DNA of 64,000 bases, from the NCBI GenBank assembly GCA_904066235.2, contig CAJFCV020000001.1, positions 11,093,291 to 11,157,290 on the forward strand. Direction: 5' to 3'. The position numbers and the translations under genes were made by a program. This DNA is from Bursaphelenchus xylophilus (Eukaryota > Nematoda > Chromadorea > Rhabditida > Aphelenchoididae). The number at the start of each line of letters is the position of its first letter. Positions within the stretch are counted from its first letter, which is position 1. This document shows positions 1 to 9,608 of this stretch, in pieces. The notes under the pieces are model-generated. The model was not told the origin of the DNA. It searched no databases and worked only from the letters and a program-made list of their open reading frames with translations.

Positions 1-840
1 GTAATTTTGAGTGTAAAGAAAATTTGAAGTTACATTTTTGCTTTACACACATTAATGACCTTCAAATCTCGATTTTGTCAAATTGCGTGAGGATTGTAGA
101 TGTAATTTCGAGTGGAATAAGATGACAGAAACCCTTGAGGAAAACTACTTTGGACTTGAAAGGAAAAAATAACAATCGAAACTACAGTAGCCCTGAAATC
201 TTCGTTTTAAAAAATCATGTTCATAGGTCAAAAAATCGTACTTCTGAAGATTTCTCAGTAAAAAGATATATAAGCAAGACCTTTTTGCGGTCTTTTGGAG
301 CGTAAATGTAATCTACGGACAATGAAAAAGGCATAATAATTAAGAAATTTTAAATTTTCATCACGTTTTTCATTATTCAAGGGCAAAACTAAAAATATTT
401 GTTGAATTTCTGATGGATTGGGACAAAATGCGGCAAAATAAATTAAGTTTTGGATATTTCTGTTCTAGAATATCATTGAAAATACGTTCCGTATACAAGC
501 CATTTTTTGGAGAAAATTTGGATTGCTTCGAAAAATCTAAAAAACATTTTTAAAGCGGAAAACAAAAAGACATGACGTCATACTTTAAGTCCAAAATTTT
601 TTTAGAAAATATAATGCAATCGCCTAGGGGTTGAATTTCACACTTCCTTTTTAGCCCAAAGATTGTCATGATGACATATTTTTGCGAAATTATTTGGGAG
701 TTTTCGAAAATTTGATTCTCTTTTTGTCGGAAAACGTCTAGGAATGACGAATTTTGGCAAAGGGGAAATTGGCTTGTGATACCGAGAGAAAAATTGAGAA
801 TTTATAAAATTTTTTAGAAAAAAAAAGATTTTGAAAATTC
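1..840. other. AT-rich non-coding stretch
   Basis: No supported gene. The sequence is AT-rich with stops in all frames. If the minus-strand exon at 865-1045 is real, this stretch would be its first intron; I searched the minus strand for a TTTCAG acceptor followed by an open frame and found only one near 190, which is not followed by convincing coding sequence. Confidence 0.5.
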
Positions 841-864
841 TTGTTCAACCCATTTTTTGACAAC

Positions 865-1045
865 CTACTTCAACAACATTCTGCTCCACCTGTTGTAGCG
901 CCTCTTCGGGAAGGCCGTAACCAAAGCCCAACGGCAATTCCGCCTCCACGGCGGCTTCGGGGAACTCCTCGGGGCCGTAGAACAAGTCGGCGTCGCAAGC
1001 GACCCGCAGCGACACGAACAACAACACCAACCTGTGACGTGCCAT
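865..1045 (-). CDS. Possible first exon of a secreted protein (partial)
   Basis: Reading the minus strand from an ATG at 1045 gives about 60 residues that begin with a signal-peptide-like segment (MARHRLVLLFVSLRVACDA), followed by an acidic, Pro/Glu-rich stretch. The codons are GC-rich compared with the AT-rich surroundings, which favours coding. A splice-acceptor-like CAACTCAG lies just upstream of the ATG (about 1070-1077), so the ATG may be preceded by an intron or a trans-splice site. Possible donors are GTAGGT (exon ends at 869) or GTTGTC (exon ends at 865). No second exon was found between 1 and 860, so the rest of the gene would lie left of the window. I do not recognise the protein. 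The plus-strand frame over the same bases is probably its shadow. Confidence 0.4.
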
Positions 1046-1079
1046 GTTCAATGAGGAGGGGGACGGCACGCTGAGTTGG

Positions 1080-1560
1080 GCCGTTTCTTCGAATAAACGG
1101 CCTTGGGGCCGGTTGGCGTGAGCGCGAGCGAGAGGGGGAGGCCGAAAAAGGCGAATCTGAAGAGAGAGCGTGCGGGATTTGGAGGGGGGTCAGAGAAAAA
1201 CGAGGAAAAATAGGGGAGGAGTAGAGAGAATGGGATAAAAGAGAGTGGTCAGGGAAATGGGGGACCGGAAGTGGGGAGATAAAAGAGTGTGGAGAACAGA
1301 GAGGGTGGCTAGGGAAAAAATTAGAGAGAAAGGAGAGAATTTCAGATAAATGGTGAGAACAGATGTGCTGAGAAATTCAGAGACAACACAAAAGCGAGAG
1401 AATGCCAGAGGAAAACGTTTGAGACTCAAAAAGAGTGTAAGATACAGAGAACCCAGATGAAAACCCCCGAACGCAAACAGAATACAATATTTATTGCCGG
1501 AGGGCAAGAGTACAAAAATAGTGTGGTGGGAGCGGAATCTGAAGGCTCAAGAAAAGGCGA
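1080..1560. repeat. Purine-rich (GA-rich) low-complexity tract
   Basis: From about 1125 to 1450 the plus strand is dominated by G and A (runs such as GAGAGAGAA and AGGGAAA). The complementary strand therefore reads as a hydrophobic Leu/Phe/Ser-rich open frame, which I take as a composition artefact. No gene is supported here. Confidence 0.55.
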
Positions 1561-3360
1561 GAGTGGAGGTCAATCTTCTTTAGTCATCATATGTGTAATT
1601 TGAACCAGAAACTTTTTAAACTAAAAGAATTTTTTCGAAAAGTAATTTTACTACCGAAAGATTGAATATGGACAGTGATGCTTCTCAATTTCTAATCTGT
1701 CTTGATTGTACTTTGCAATTTTTGGACAGTTTTTTGTCAAAAATACGGAAGGTTTTCCAAGTTCACCCTAAATTACCGTATTTTTAGGTGGAATTAGCTG
1801 TCTGGGCGTTATATTATTTGTGTTACCGCTCATTTTGAGCCAATGCCCTTTTGTAGCTACCTTTTAAGCCCTCGAACTTGTAAAAACATAAGCCAGAAAT
1901 TGACACCGCCCCTTTTCCACGAGACATTCTTGGAATTGAGGAGACGGTCATGGATAATTTTGCATTTTTCCAGTCTTTTCAATCGACGCAAACAAGTACC
2001 CGAGGGCCTAAAAAGACCCTGCCGGCCTGCGAGAGCGCAGGATTTCCCCTCAGGCATTAAAAATGCACTCGGCCCTCAATCGATATCCCAATGGCGTCAC
2101 CGTTCTCGGAGCGAACACAGGCCCGAAATGAAGGGGGGAAATGGGCCCTAATTAATCCAATCACAAGACAAAGTAATATGAGATACATTGGAGATGGAAA
2201 TGAAGGGTTGTTTTAACTTGAAAAAAGGAATTGGAAGAAACTTTGGACCTTGTAAGGGGAATCGTCATGGATAATATAAAAAGTTGATGAAACAGGCCAA
2301 AAACTAGAATTTGATATAGAAAATTGATGCTATACGACAGTATGCGATCGAAGCTATCAATAAAAACGGATTATAAGATTTATTTTACCGATTTTTGATC
2401 AATAATTACTAAAAAGATGACAAAAAACAATTCAAGTTTTCACTCGCCAGTTTAGATGAAACTTGGCCCAACTTTGGCCTAGGATTTTCCAAGACATCCG
2501 AGATTCCTAATTCTCAATTTAAGAAAGCAACGAAAAGTTTTAACTTCTTGACAGCTGAAATTTAAAATGATGACTTTACGGACATTCTCTGATCAATTTG
2601 ACGCGGTATGAAATTTTAATGAGCTTCCATACAGACAGTTAAATTTTCCATCGTTTTTTTGGATTTTCATCATCTTTACTTTAAATTTTCTTACAAAAAA
2701 AGCAACACCAACGACAATTTTCAACTTTTTTGTTCACAAACTACTTCCTTATTGCGTTTTTTGCTTTCTAAACCCTCCATTCGGAGTATTGTTAATTAAT
2801 ACTCTCGTTTTGTATTCTCTTCTCCACTTAATTATGCAAATTTATGTGCGAGCCGGCCTGAATCTAATTTCCTCTGGACTTTGCCCCCCTTATTCATACT
2901 CAAGAGGCCTTTTTTGGGGCGTATTTGTTTCCAAAACTATTCACGCGACCTCATTAGGGCCGCGTTTCGGGCCGTCAAATGCATGAGAACACATGACAAA
3001 AAGCGGAAACGAATTGCAATAAAATTGGAGGGAACGTTCGACAAGTGATGCAGTAATTGTGAATTGTCAACACTTTTTTGTTGCAAAAGCTTGAAGAAAA
3101 AAAAGAATGAAAATAAGGTCAGGATTTGAGGCGGAATTCCTGAACAAGACCCTCGGGTTTTGGCGAAATTTGGCGAAGAACTTGGACCAAATTTCGTCAA
3201 GAAATTGACGAGATTTTTAACGGCTTTTGCGTAAACAAAGGTTTTTTATGTCAAAGTTTCCTGAAATGACAAATTTTCTACCAGCATTGAGGGAAGGATA
3301 CAGTGGCCGAAATAACTTCTCACGGCACTACGACTTTCTGTCTCAGCGACAGTTCGGGTC
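1561..3360. other. Non-coding, no supported gene
   Basis: AT-rich sequence with only short, low-quality open frames. A GC-richer island around 2000-2160 has no open frame flanked by splice signals. Nothing further is supported. Confidence 0.5.
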
Positions 3361-3370
3361 AACGATACTA

Positions 3371-3627
3371 CAGTGGGGGGACCTGATCATGGCAAAGAAT
3401 GTACCATTTTGCATCCAGGAAGTATCAAAAAATGTGTCCAAATACCTCCCTCTCCAAGTGAAAAAACTCCGATTTCAAAACCGCGCCCGTTCTTTTTGTG
3501 AGGAAAAAAGGGCGCGCCTTTCAAAACGAAGTTTTTTCACTTGGAGAGGGAAGCATTTTGCCACATTTTTGATACTTCCCGGATGCAAAAAGGTACGTTT
3601 TTTGCCACTGAATCAGGTCCCCCACTG
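3371..3627. mobile_element. Tc1/mariner-type MITE (257 bp)
   Basis: The element is almost one long palindrome. The left arm begins CAGTGGGGGGACCTGATC and the right arm ends GATTCAGGTCCCCCACTG. The arms of roughly 100 bp pair with each other, with only about 50 bp of centre. A TA dinucleotide flanks both ends (3369-3370 and 3628-3629), the target duplication expected for Tc1/mariner. It is too short to encode a transposase, so it is non-autonomous. A 162-codon frame crossing it comes from the palindrome and is not a gene. Confidence 0.75.
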
Positions 3628-3639
3628 TATGGATCACGT

Positions 3640-4300
3640 AGATTCGTCGTTGTATGCATGGGAGAGGCTAGGAGAAGACTTAATTGGTAGAAATAATAAG
3701 AATGATGGCTCCTAGGATGGCTTATCACCTACTGTGAGGTATTGTGCCCACGTCAATAATATCTAGATAAGAGTTACGGATCTTCGTTCCTTGCCTCACA
3801 TTTTGGCCTTTTATATGTACAATAACCCAGGGTAAAGAAAATTAACGTTAGTAAAGGCTAAAACTAGAAAAAGTGGACTTATTGCAAGTCTCCGCCAAGT
3901 CTCCGCCGAGCTTCCGCCGATCATCCAACGGCCTTTCCAAACCACGTAGGCACCTCCTACTAACTTTTTTTGGGCATCCACCTGCAATGCGCCCCGCATC
4001 GATCGATTTTTTATTGACCCGAACTGTCGCCTACCCCAAAAGTCGGGATCTAGGAAGCATTTCGAATACAGCCAAATACCTCCCGCACCGCCACTCGAAA
4101 CAGCCCTTTTTCAAGAGGGAAACGCTTTTGCTTTGGCCTCAAATGAAGATGAAAGGGCTGAATTTGTGGTAGAAATTGATGCGAGGCAAGTTGTGGAGGT
4201 CTACAGGTTGAGATCGCTAAGCCATGTTTAGTCCAGAAATATGGTCATGGTTGAAAAACGTGAATTTTTAGGAGGAAATTTAATAATTTGCCATAAAATA
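3640..4300. other. Non-coding, no supported gene
   Basis: No spliced coding structure is seen. A short direct repeat of CAAGTCTCCGCC occurs twice near 3885-3905. Overlapping open frames on both strands around 3811-4172 lack splice sites and look like chance. Confidence 0.45.
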
Positions 4301-4302
4301 CG

Positions 4303-4478
4303 GCTCAAGGTGGATATGAGATTGATTGAATATGTGAGTTGAACGTATATTACATTAGATAAAAATTACTGTAGAATGGTTGTTACGAGCAATATAAACC
4401 ACGCTGATGGGTACAGTTACCTCTAAAATCGATGTGAGAACATTTTTAAAAGCCATTTCGGGCCCTTCTTTGAGGCTC
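4303..4478 (+). pseudogene. Relic copy of exon 3 end plus intron 3 of the BTB gene
   Basis: This segment matches 5318-5495 of the downstream gene nearly base for base: the last 35 bases of exon 3, its GTGAGTTG donor, and about 140 bases of the following intron (shared landmarks ACGTATATTACATTAGAT and GAGCAATATAAACCA). It lies only about 120 bp upstream of the gene's start codon. It has no complete exon and is not expected to be translated. Confidence 0.75.
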
Positions 4479-4601
4479 GAATTGTGCTTTTTCATCTTTT
4501 TTTCAAATTCAAATTTGTCTCTTCTTCCCATCGGTTGGCTCCAATTGGGTCATTTATCTAGTGGGATCATCTCTATTTCGGTCGTTTTCTCCGCCGACAC
4601 C

Positions 4602-7596
4602 ATGATGATGGACGATGAAAACTCGACTGGAGAGATCTACAGCGCGCTCGATCAGTTGGTAAGGCGGCCTACGCTATCGTTTAGAAACATTTTTTGACCG
4701 AAACATGCTAAAATTTTAATTGTCATCGCTTTTACATATACACTTTCTTGCCAAAAAATCCAAGAAATCCCTGTTTTTAGTCCTGCACAACATGCCCTGA
4801 TGACTTTGCGGAGTTCGTGGAGAATCTCTCCATGTCCAATGCCGCCCTTCGGACTGGAATGTCCGACCCAGAGATGAATATTGTGCTAGAGAATCAGGAC
4901 AAATTGGGGGAAAAAGTGATGGCACAGGTGGATGAGGACCAGATCGAGGCTCAATTGGCTCCAGAACTTGCAATTGCCGTCTATTGCGATGGCCAGAAGT
5001 TGTTCTATGACGAGAATTCGGCGACGGAAAACGGGTTCAGCTTCTTCTTCAAGGATTTGTATCTGAAATTCAAGTAAAGAGTGTTTCAAAAGTTATCCAA
5101 GGCATTGTAAAATGTTTCAGGACCGACTCGACAAACGTTCTTGAGGTTCGAACCGACCATCCAACCCCATACATGGAATGGAAAGTCGTGGCGCAAGTCC
5201 GAATCTCGGCCAGCGATGGAACTCAAAAGTTCAATGTGGTGGATGGAGATGTCTTTGGTCTGGGGAAGTATGACCCGCCGATTTTTTTGCAGCTAGATCA
5301 CTCCAAGGGAGACGTGAAAGGGCTCAAGGTGGATATGAGATTGATTGAATATGTGAGTTGAACGTATATTACATTAGATGAAAATACTGTAAAATGGTTG
5401 TTATGAGCAATATAAACCATGCCGATGGATACAGTTACCTCTCAGAACCGATGTGAGAACATTTTCACCCCGTTCTTTGAGGCTTGAAGCCATTTCTGGG
5501 TAAAGAGGAAGACTTGACCCAAACTGAGTCAAGTGTTCCTCACAGACCAAAATTCTCTCAAAATAAGCTGCAATTGTTGCGCAACGTGTGTGCTTCCAGT
5601 CCTTCGAGAAGGTCAGCCCATCGTACTTCAAAGACACGGATGTTACAATCACGTTCAACGACGGTTCCGATGATTTCTATACCTACGGCAACCTTCTCCA
5701 ACTGCATTCTCATGTGCTTGGAAGAATGATCAAGCGCCCTCAGCTGTTGGACGTATATGGTCACCCAGTCATCCAGCTGGCTCCAGAAGACCGCGGTATG
5801 GTCACGGAGTTGTTGGTTTACCTGTATCCCAATTCTCGCCCCATTTATCCGAGATTTCGAACGCTTTGCCGCGCCGCCTGGAAGTTCCAATGCCCTGCGG
5901 TCATGTTCAAAATTGGAGAGTGGTTCATCAAGCATATTTCGGTGAGATTTGAAGGTCTTAATTGAGATTTTAATTTTTGAGTATTACTATAGTTATAGTA
6001 ATATTTACTTTTCAATTTTAATGCCACTATAACAATGTTTTATCTCCAGTCCCACAAACCGACCCTTCTGGAAAAGATTGAAGAAGCTCTGATGCTGGGA
6101 ATTGGCGATGTGGTCATCCCTCGTCTTGTTTTTGACGCCGTTAAAAACGGAGAATGGGCCAAGCTGATTGGCCAAGTCAGCGAACCTAATCAGTTGTTCC
6201 CGGCGGATGTCTACGACGAGATTATTGCCCCGGCCTGCCTCTACGCCCGAAAACACAAGTTCTTCAGCTGGCCAAAGCCCTCGGAACTCATCCCAAGGTA
6301 AGTTTCACCACGGATAACATAACATTCGGAAAATGTTAAAAATTTTCTCGTAAATATACTTACTGTCATTCCAAAGATAATTGAATGAGTTATGAGCTGT
6401 TCACTTTATTTCAGACCCAAGGATGACACCGACCCATCAGTAGTTCGTCTGGTCTACAGTGGTGTTACAGTTTTTGCCCATCGCGGAGTCCTCCAAGCCC
6501 ATAATATGTCTAGATTCGGCGTCAGCGCTTCGGCTGATAGAAAAGGTAATTGAATTTGAGCCGTTCGGATAGCTGACTGCATTCATCTTGACAATACGGC
6601 GAACTGTCTTGGACGGGGAAAGAGTTGACTCATCTTGGTCAAGTCTTCCTCTCTAGACGAAACACGCAATGTTGCATAGATTGAGTTTGTTGCAGGAGGA
6701 GCGGGCTGTATAACAACATGTTGGGAGCTTTTATGAATCAGTTTTGTTGTTTTCGATTAATATTATTTATCTTCTGTCATGTATAATATAATTTATCTTT
6801 GATACTTTCAGAATATTACCCAATCTTCACCGTGGAGACTCGTGAGTACCTAAACAACCTCCATATTGATCTTCGTCACTTCCTCAATGAGTTCGTTGAC
6901 TTTGTTTATTACAACAAGCCGATTTGTGAGGCTTGTATCCGGCCAATGTTGATCTTCGCCCACGACAATGAATTGGTCTACTTGAAGGGTAAAATGGAAG
7001 CAGTAAGTTGTTGTTGGTGTTTATTGAATTGTTTGGAGTTTAGGCGATTGCCATGCAGCCCCCAATCTCCACAAATATCATGAGAGAGCACCTTACTTTA
7101 GCCTCAAAGTATGGGCTCGACAATTTGTTGCGGACGACTTTGGTCAGAGCTGAAGGGCATTACATTACGGTGGCTCAAGCCTTGGTGGGACAGTCTGGAA
7201 TTGTCAATGAGCTGACGATTCCAACGATGAGAAAATTGGCTGATCGATTGTGCACTGGATGGTCGTTGATTAATTGGAAAATGGCCGAAAGGTAAGTTTA
7301 TTTTAGGTGGTATTTTGGAAGAATACGGCTGAATAGAGAACATAGGTCGTGATTGACGTTATGCTGAGGGATTTTATGGCTTTTTACGGTAGTAATTACA
7401 TATTTTTTAAAGGTCAATTGTATTTTTTTTTAAGTTTGTCCTCATAACTATTAAGATCTCGTTTAGAACACCCACCACGAGAAATGTACGCCGAATTTTC
7501 CTAGACGAAGGTGGCCCAGTGGTCCCAACTGCTAATCCGACCCTTGAATCGTTCTATGGCCTCAATTCGGACGATGCTTATGGGGATCCAATCTGA
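4602..7596 (+). CDS. MATH-like, double BTB/POZ domain protein, 9 exons, 623 aa
   Basis: Exons: 4602-4658, 4781-5073, 5121-5352, 5600-5941, 6050-6297, 6415-6545, 6812-7002, 7044-7291, 7467-7596. All junctions are GT-AG, phases agree, and the sum (1872 bases) is one open frame ending in TGA. Residues about 85-194 resemble a degenerate MATH domain (segment EWKVVAQVRISASDG). Exon 4 (residues 195-308) is a BTB domain: DVTITFNDGSDDFYTYG, an HSHVLGRM helix, and a closing LCRAAWKF helix. After a BACK-like linker, residues about 395-530 form a second BTB domain (VFAHRGVLQAHNMSRFG ... LTLASKYGLDNLL). In known families MATH-BTB proteins are substrate adaptors for cullin-3 ubiquitin ligases; that role is inferred here. 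The start is the first of three Met codons in exon 1. Four partial copies lie nearby, a sign of an unstable, expanding family. Confidence 0.85.
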
Positions 7597-7635
7597 AAAT
7601 CAAGAGTTTTGGATATAAAATTGGATATTATTGCG

Positions 7636-7641
7636 AATAAA
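7636..7641 (+). terminator. Polyadenylation signal AATAAA of the BTB gene
   Basis: An AATAAA hexamer lies 40 bases after the TGA stop at 7594-7596, in AT-rich 3' sequence. This is the usual position for a nematode poly(A) signal. Confidence 0.6.
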
Positions 7642-7679
7642 TTGTGCATAGAGTAATCGTATTATCTGGTGCTCTTTCC

Positions 7680-7705
7680 GATGGTGTAACTCTTGTTACA
7701 CCATC
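7680..7705. repeat. Perfect 11-bp inverted repeat (hairpin)
   Basis: GATGGTGTAAC and its exact complement are separated by TCTT, giving an 11-bp stem with a 4-base loop. It lies about 40 bp past the poly(A) signal of the BTB gene. It could be a transcript-end structure or a footprint of a lost element; the sequence alone does not decide. Confidence 0.6.
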
Positions 7706-8650
7706 CGACATCTCCCATTACCAGATTTTTTAGCCCTCCCTTGGAGTGAAAGTCGAAGAAGGCGACTTTGGAACTGCAGCCAATGTTTGTAGGGGCCAAG
7801 AAGGGGGATTTGTATTCAAATGGACCATTCTCAGACTACAGGGGATACAAACAGACGCATATTGGACTAGACGACAAGATTATATTGTTTTATGAAAAAT
7901 GTAGTAAATAATGATCTTATTTTTTTGTGAAGTTCTCCACTGCATCATTCAAAAGACTATGGAATTTACACCTGATGTGGAAATTGTTTTCTTTCTTCGG
8001 TCAAAACCGCATGCATCCCCACTTTTTAAAAGAGCTTCTGCCAGTGCCAGAGGAAAAAGTAGTAGGGTTCTTCGAATGCTGACTCATGTCAGTTACATCT
8101 GGTCTGGAGTAAGATAAGTCTTTTCTAATCTAATAAATCGACAAAAATCATAAACAATACATAGAAAGTACCGTATTGTTATCATTTATAGTATAAACAC
8201 AACAAAAATACAAGCCTTTCGATAACATCGGGTGTTCTGGCTGAGTTGACACACTTTGAAGACCAAAGTAAAGGGCTTTACCCGCAGTGATCGGGGTCGG
8301 GAGTCATCTACTTGTGCCTGCTACAACATCATCGATTTATCGTCCCCACATCCGGAGTCTCGATTGGACACTCGCTGGAATTGTGGAGAGCGCTGATCTT
8401 TCAAATGCAGTCTGACAATGATTTCTCGTCGTAGGAGGCCTAAATGAGACTTATAATAATCATGAAAACGTTGGAACGTTAAAATAATCAAAATACTCCA
8501 AGACAAGGCTCTATAATAAATTCTATAATAGAAGAAAAAACGCCCTCTCTATACTATAGACTTCCCTTAACATAGGTTCCACGTACAGTAAATCTTCAGA
8601 GAAATTAAAATTTATCCCGAAAATGTCAGAAAAATTCTCAGCATAACGCC
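7706..8650. other. Intergenic, no supported gene
   Basis: Short open frames only (for example a 68-codon frame at 7911-8117) without splice context or recognisable domains. The minus strand near 8320-8400 has a short protein-like run but no exon boundaries I can defend. Confidence 0.4.
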
Positions 8651-8654
8651 AATT

Positions 8655-9240
8655 GCCACACATACCTTTAAATCAGCACCAATCTTCTAAAACAGGCCTA
8701 CCTTCGAGTCAGTTTCCAATTCCAGTTAACCGTCAATCTGCCAATTTTCTCATCATTGAAATCGTCCGCTGGGATCAAAGTATCGCTGATTCTGGTTCCT
8801 CCCAACAAGGCTTCTGCCACCACATGCCTCTCATTCAAGTGGGCGGGGAACTCCGGTGCAACAGCCTAAATTCCGAACAATCCGAAAACAAAACACAACT
8901 TACTTCTTCCATTTTGCCCATCAGCTATAATTTGCCTCTCTGGCGACTTCGACAATCGGTAGCAATCAATTTTCTCAGCGTTGTATCTTCCGCTGGGACT
9001 GAAGCATTGCCGATTCTAGTTCCGCTAGGCTCCAACCATCACATGCCTTTCATGGCATTTGCGTTGACGTGGGCTCCGATGCAATTCCCTAAATTTCGAA
9101 CAATCCAAAAAGCTCAACATACAACTTACCTCTTCCATTTTGCCCATCAGCTATAATTTGCCTCCCTGGCGACTTCGACCATCGGTAGCAATCTGTGGCC
9201 GTTCATCCGAGGCTGAAGGCTTAGGAGAGTTCGGTATCAG
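8655..9240 (-). pseudogene. Two tandem decayed copies of BTB-gene 3' exons
   Basis: On the minus strand, two successive segments (about 9190-8960 and 8960-8660) each show GGCAAAATGGAAGA, then a GTAAGTTG-type donor, a short intron ending in AATTTAGG, and then sequence resembling exon 8 of the BTB gene. Shared landmarks with 6985-7300 include GGCAGAAGCCTTGTTGGGA versus GGCTCAAGCCTTGGTGGGA and ATGAGAAAATTGGC followed by a Trp-rich end and an AAGGTA donor. Substitutions and lost frame mark it as a relic. The plus-strand open frame at 8653-9156 is only its shadow. Confidence 0.6.
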
Positions 9241-9608
9241 ATTAGCCATAGAACCATCTAAAATTAAATAAATAAATTCAAAAAAATACATCAAAAGCTA
9301 AAGAAATCGAATAAAATTTGTCAAAACCTCACCAAAAGTATGTCATACAGTCAAAAACCCCTGTCCAAACCCGTCCTGAAGCCTTCAAAATTCCACAAAA
9401 ATGTCCGAAATTTCGCCACGTTGCAAAAAACGTTCCAAAAATTGCAAAAATTTGAATGAAAATCTGAAAAAAACGTCAGTTTTCCCACGAATTTGCATCA
9501 AAATTCGATATTTGCATAATCGAAATTCACCAAAACTTCGTTGGCAATTCTCTCATTCACCGGTAGATTTTTCAATCCTGGTATATCGCGCCCCATCCGA
9601 TCGCAACG

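Noticed and set aside
1190..1507. 105-codon hydrophobic frame on the minus strand
   Set aside because: It is the complement of a GA-rich tract; composition alone explains the open frame and the Leu/Phe/Ser content.
3227..3715. 162-codon plus-strand frame
   Set aside because: It crosses the palindromic MITE at 3371-3627 and reads both arms of it; no conserved protein features.
8653..9156. 167-codon plus-strand frame
   Set aside because: It is antisense to the recognisable decayed BTB exons on the minus strand.
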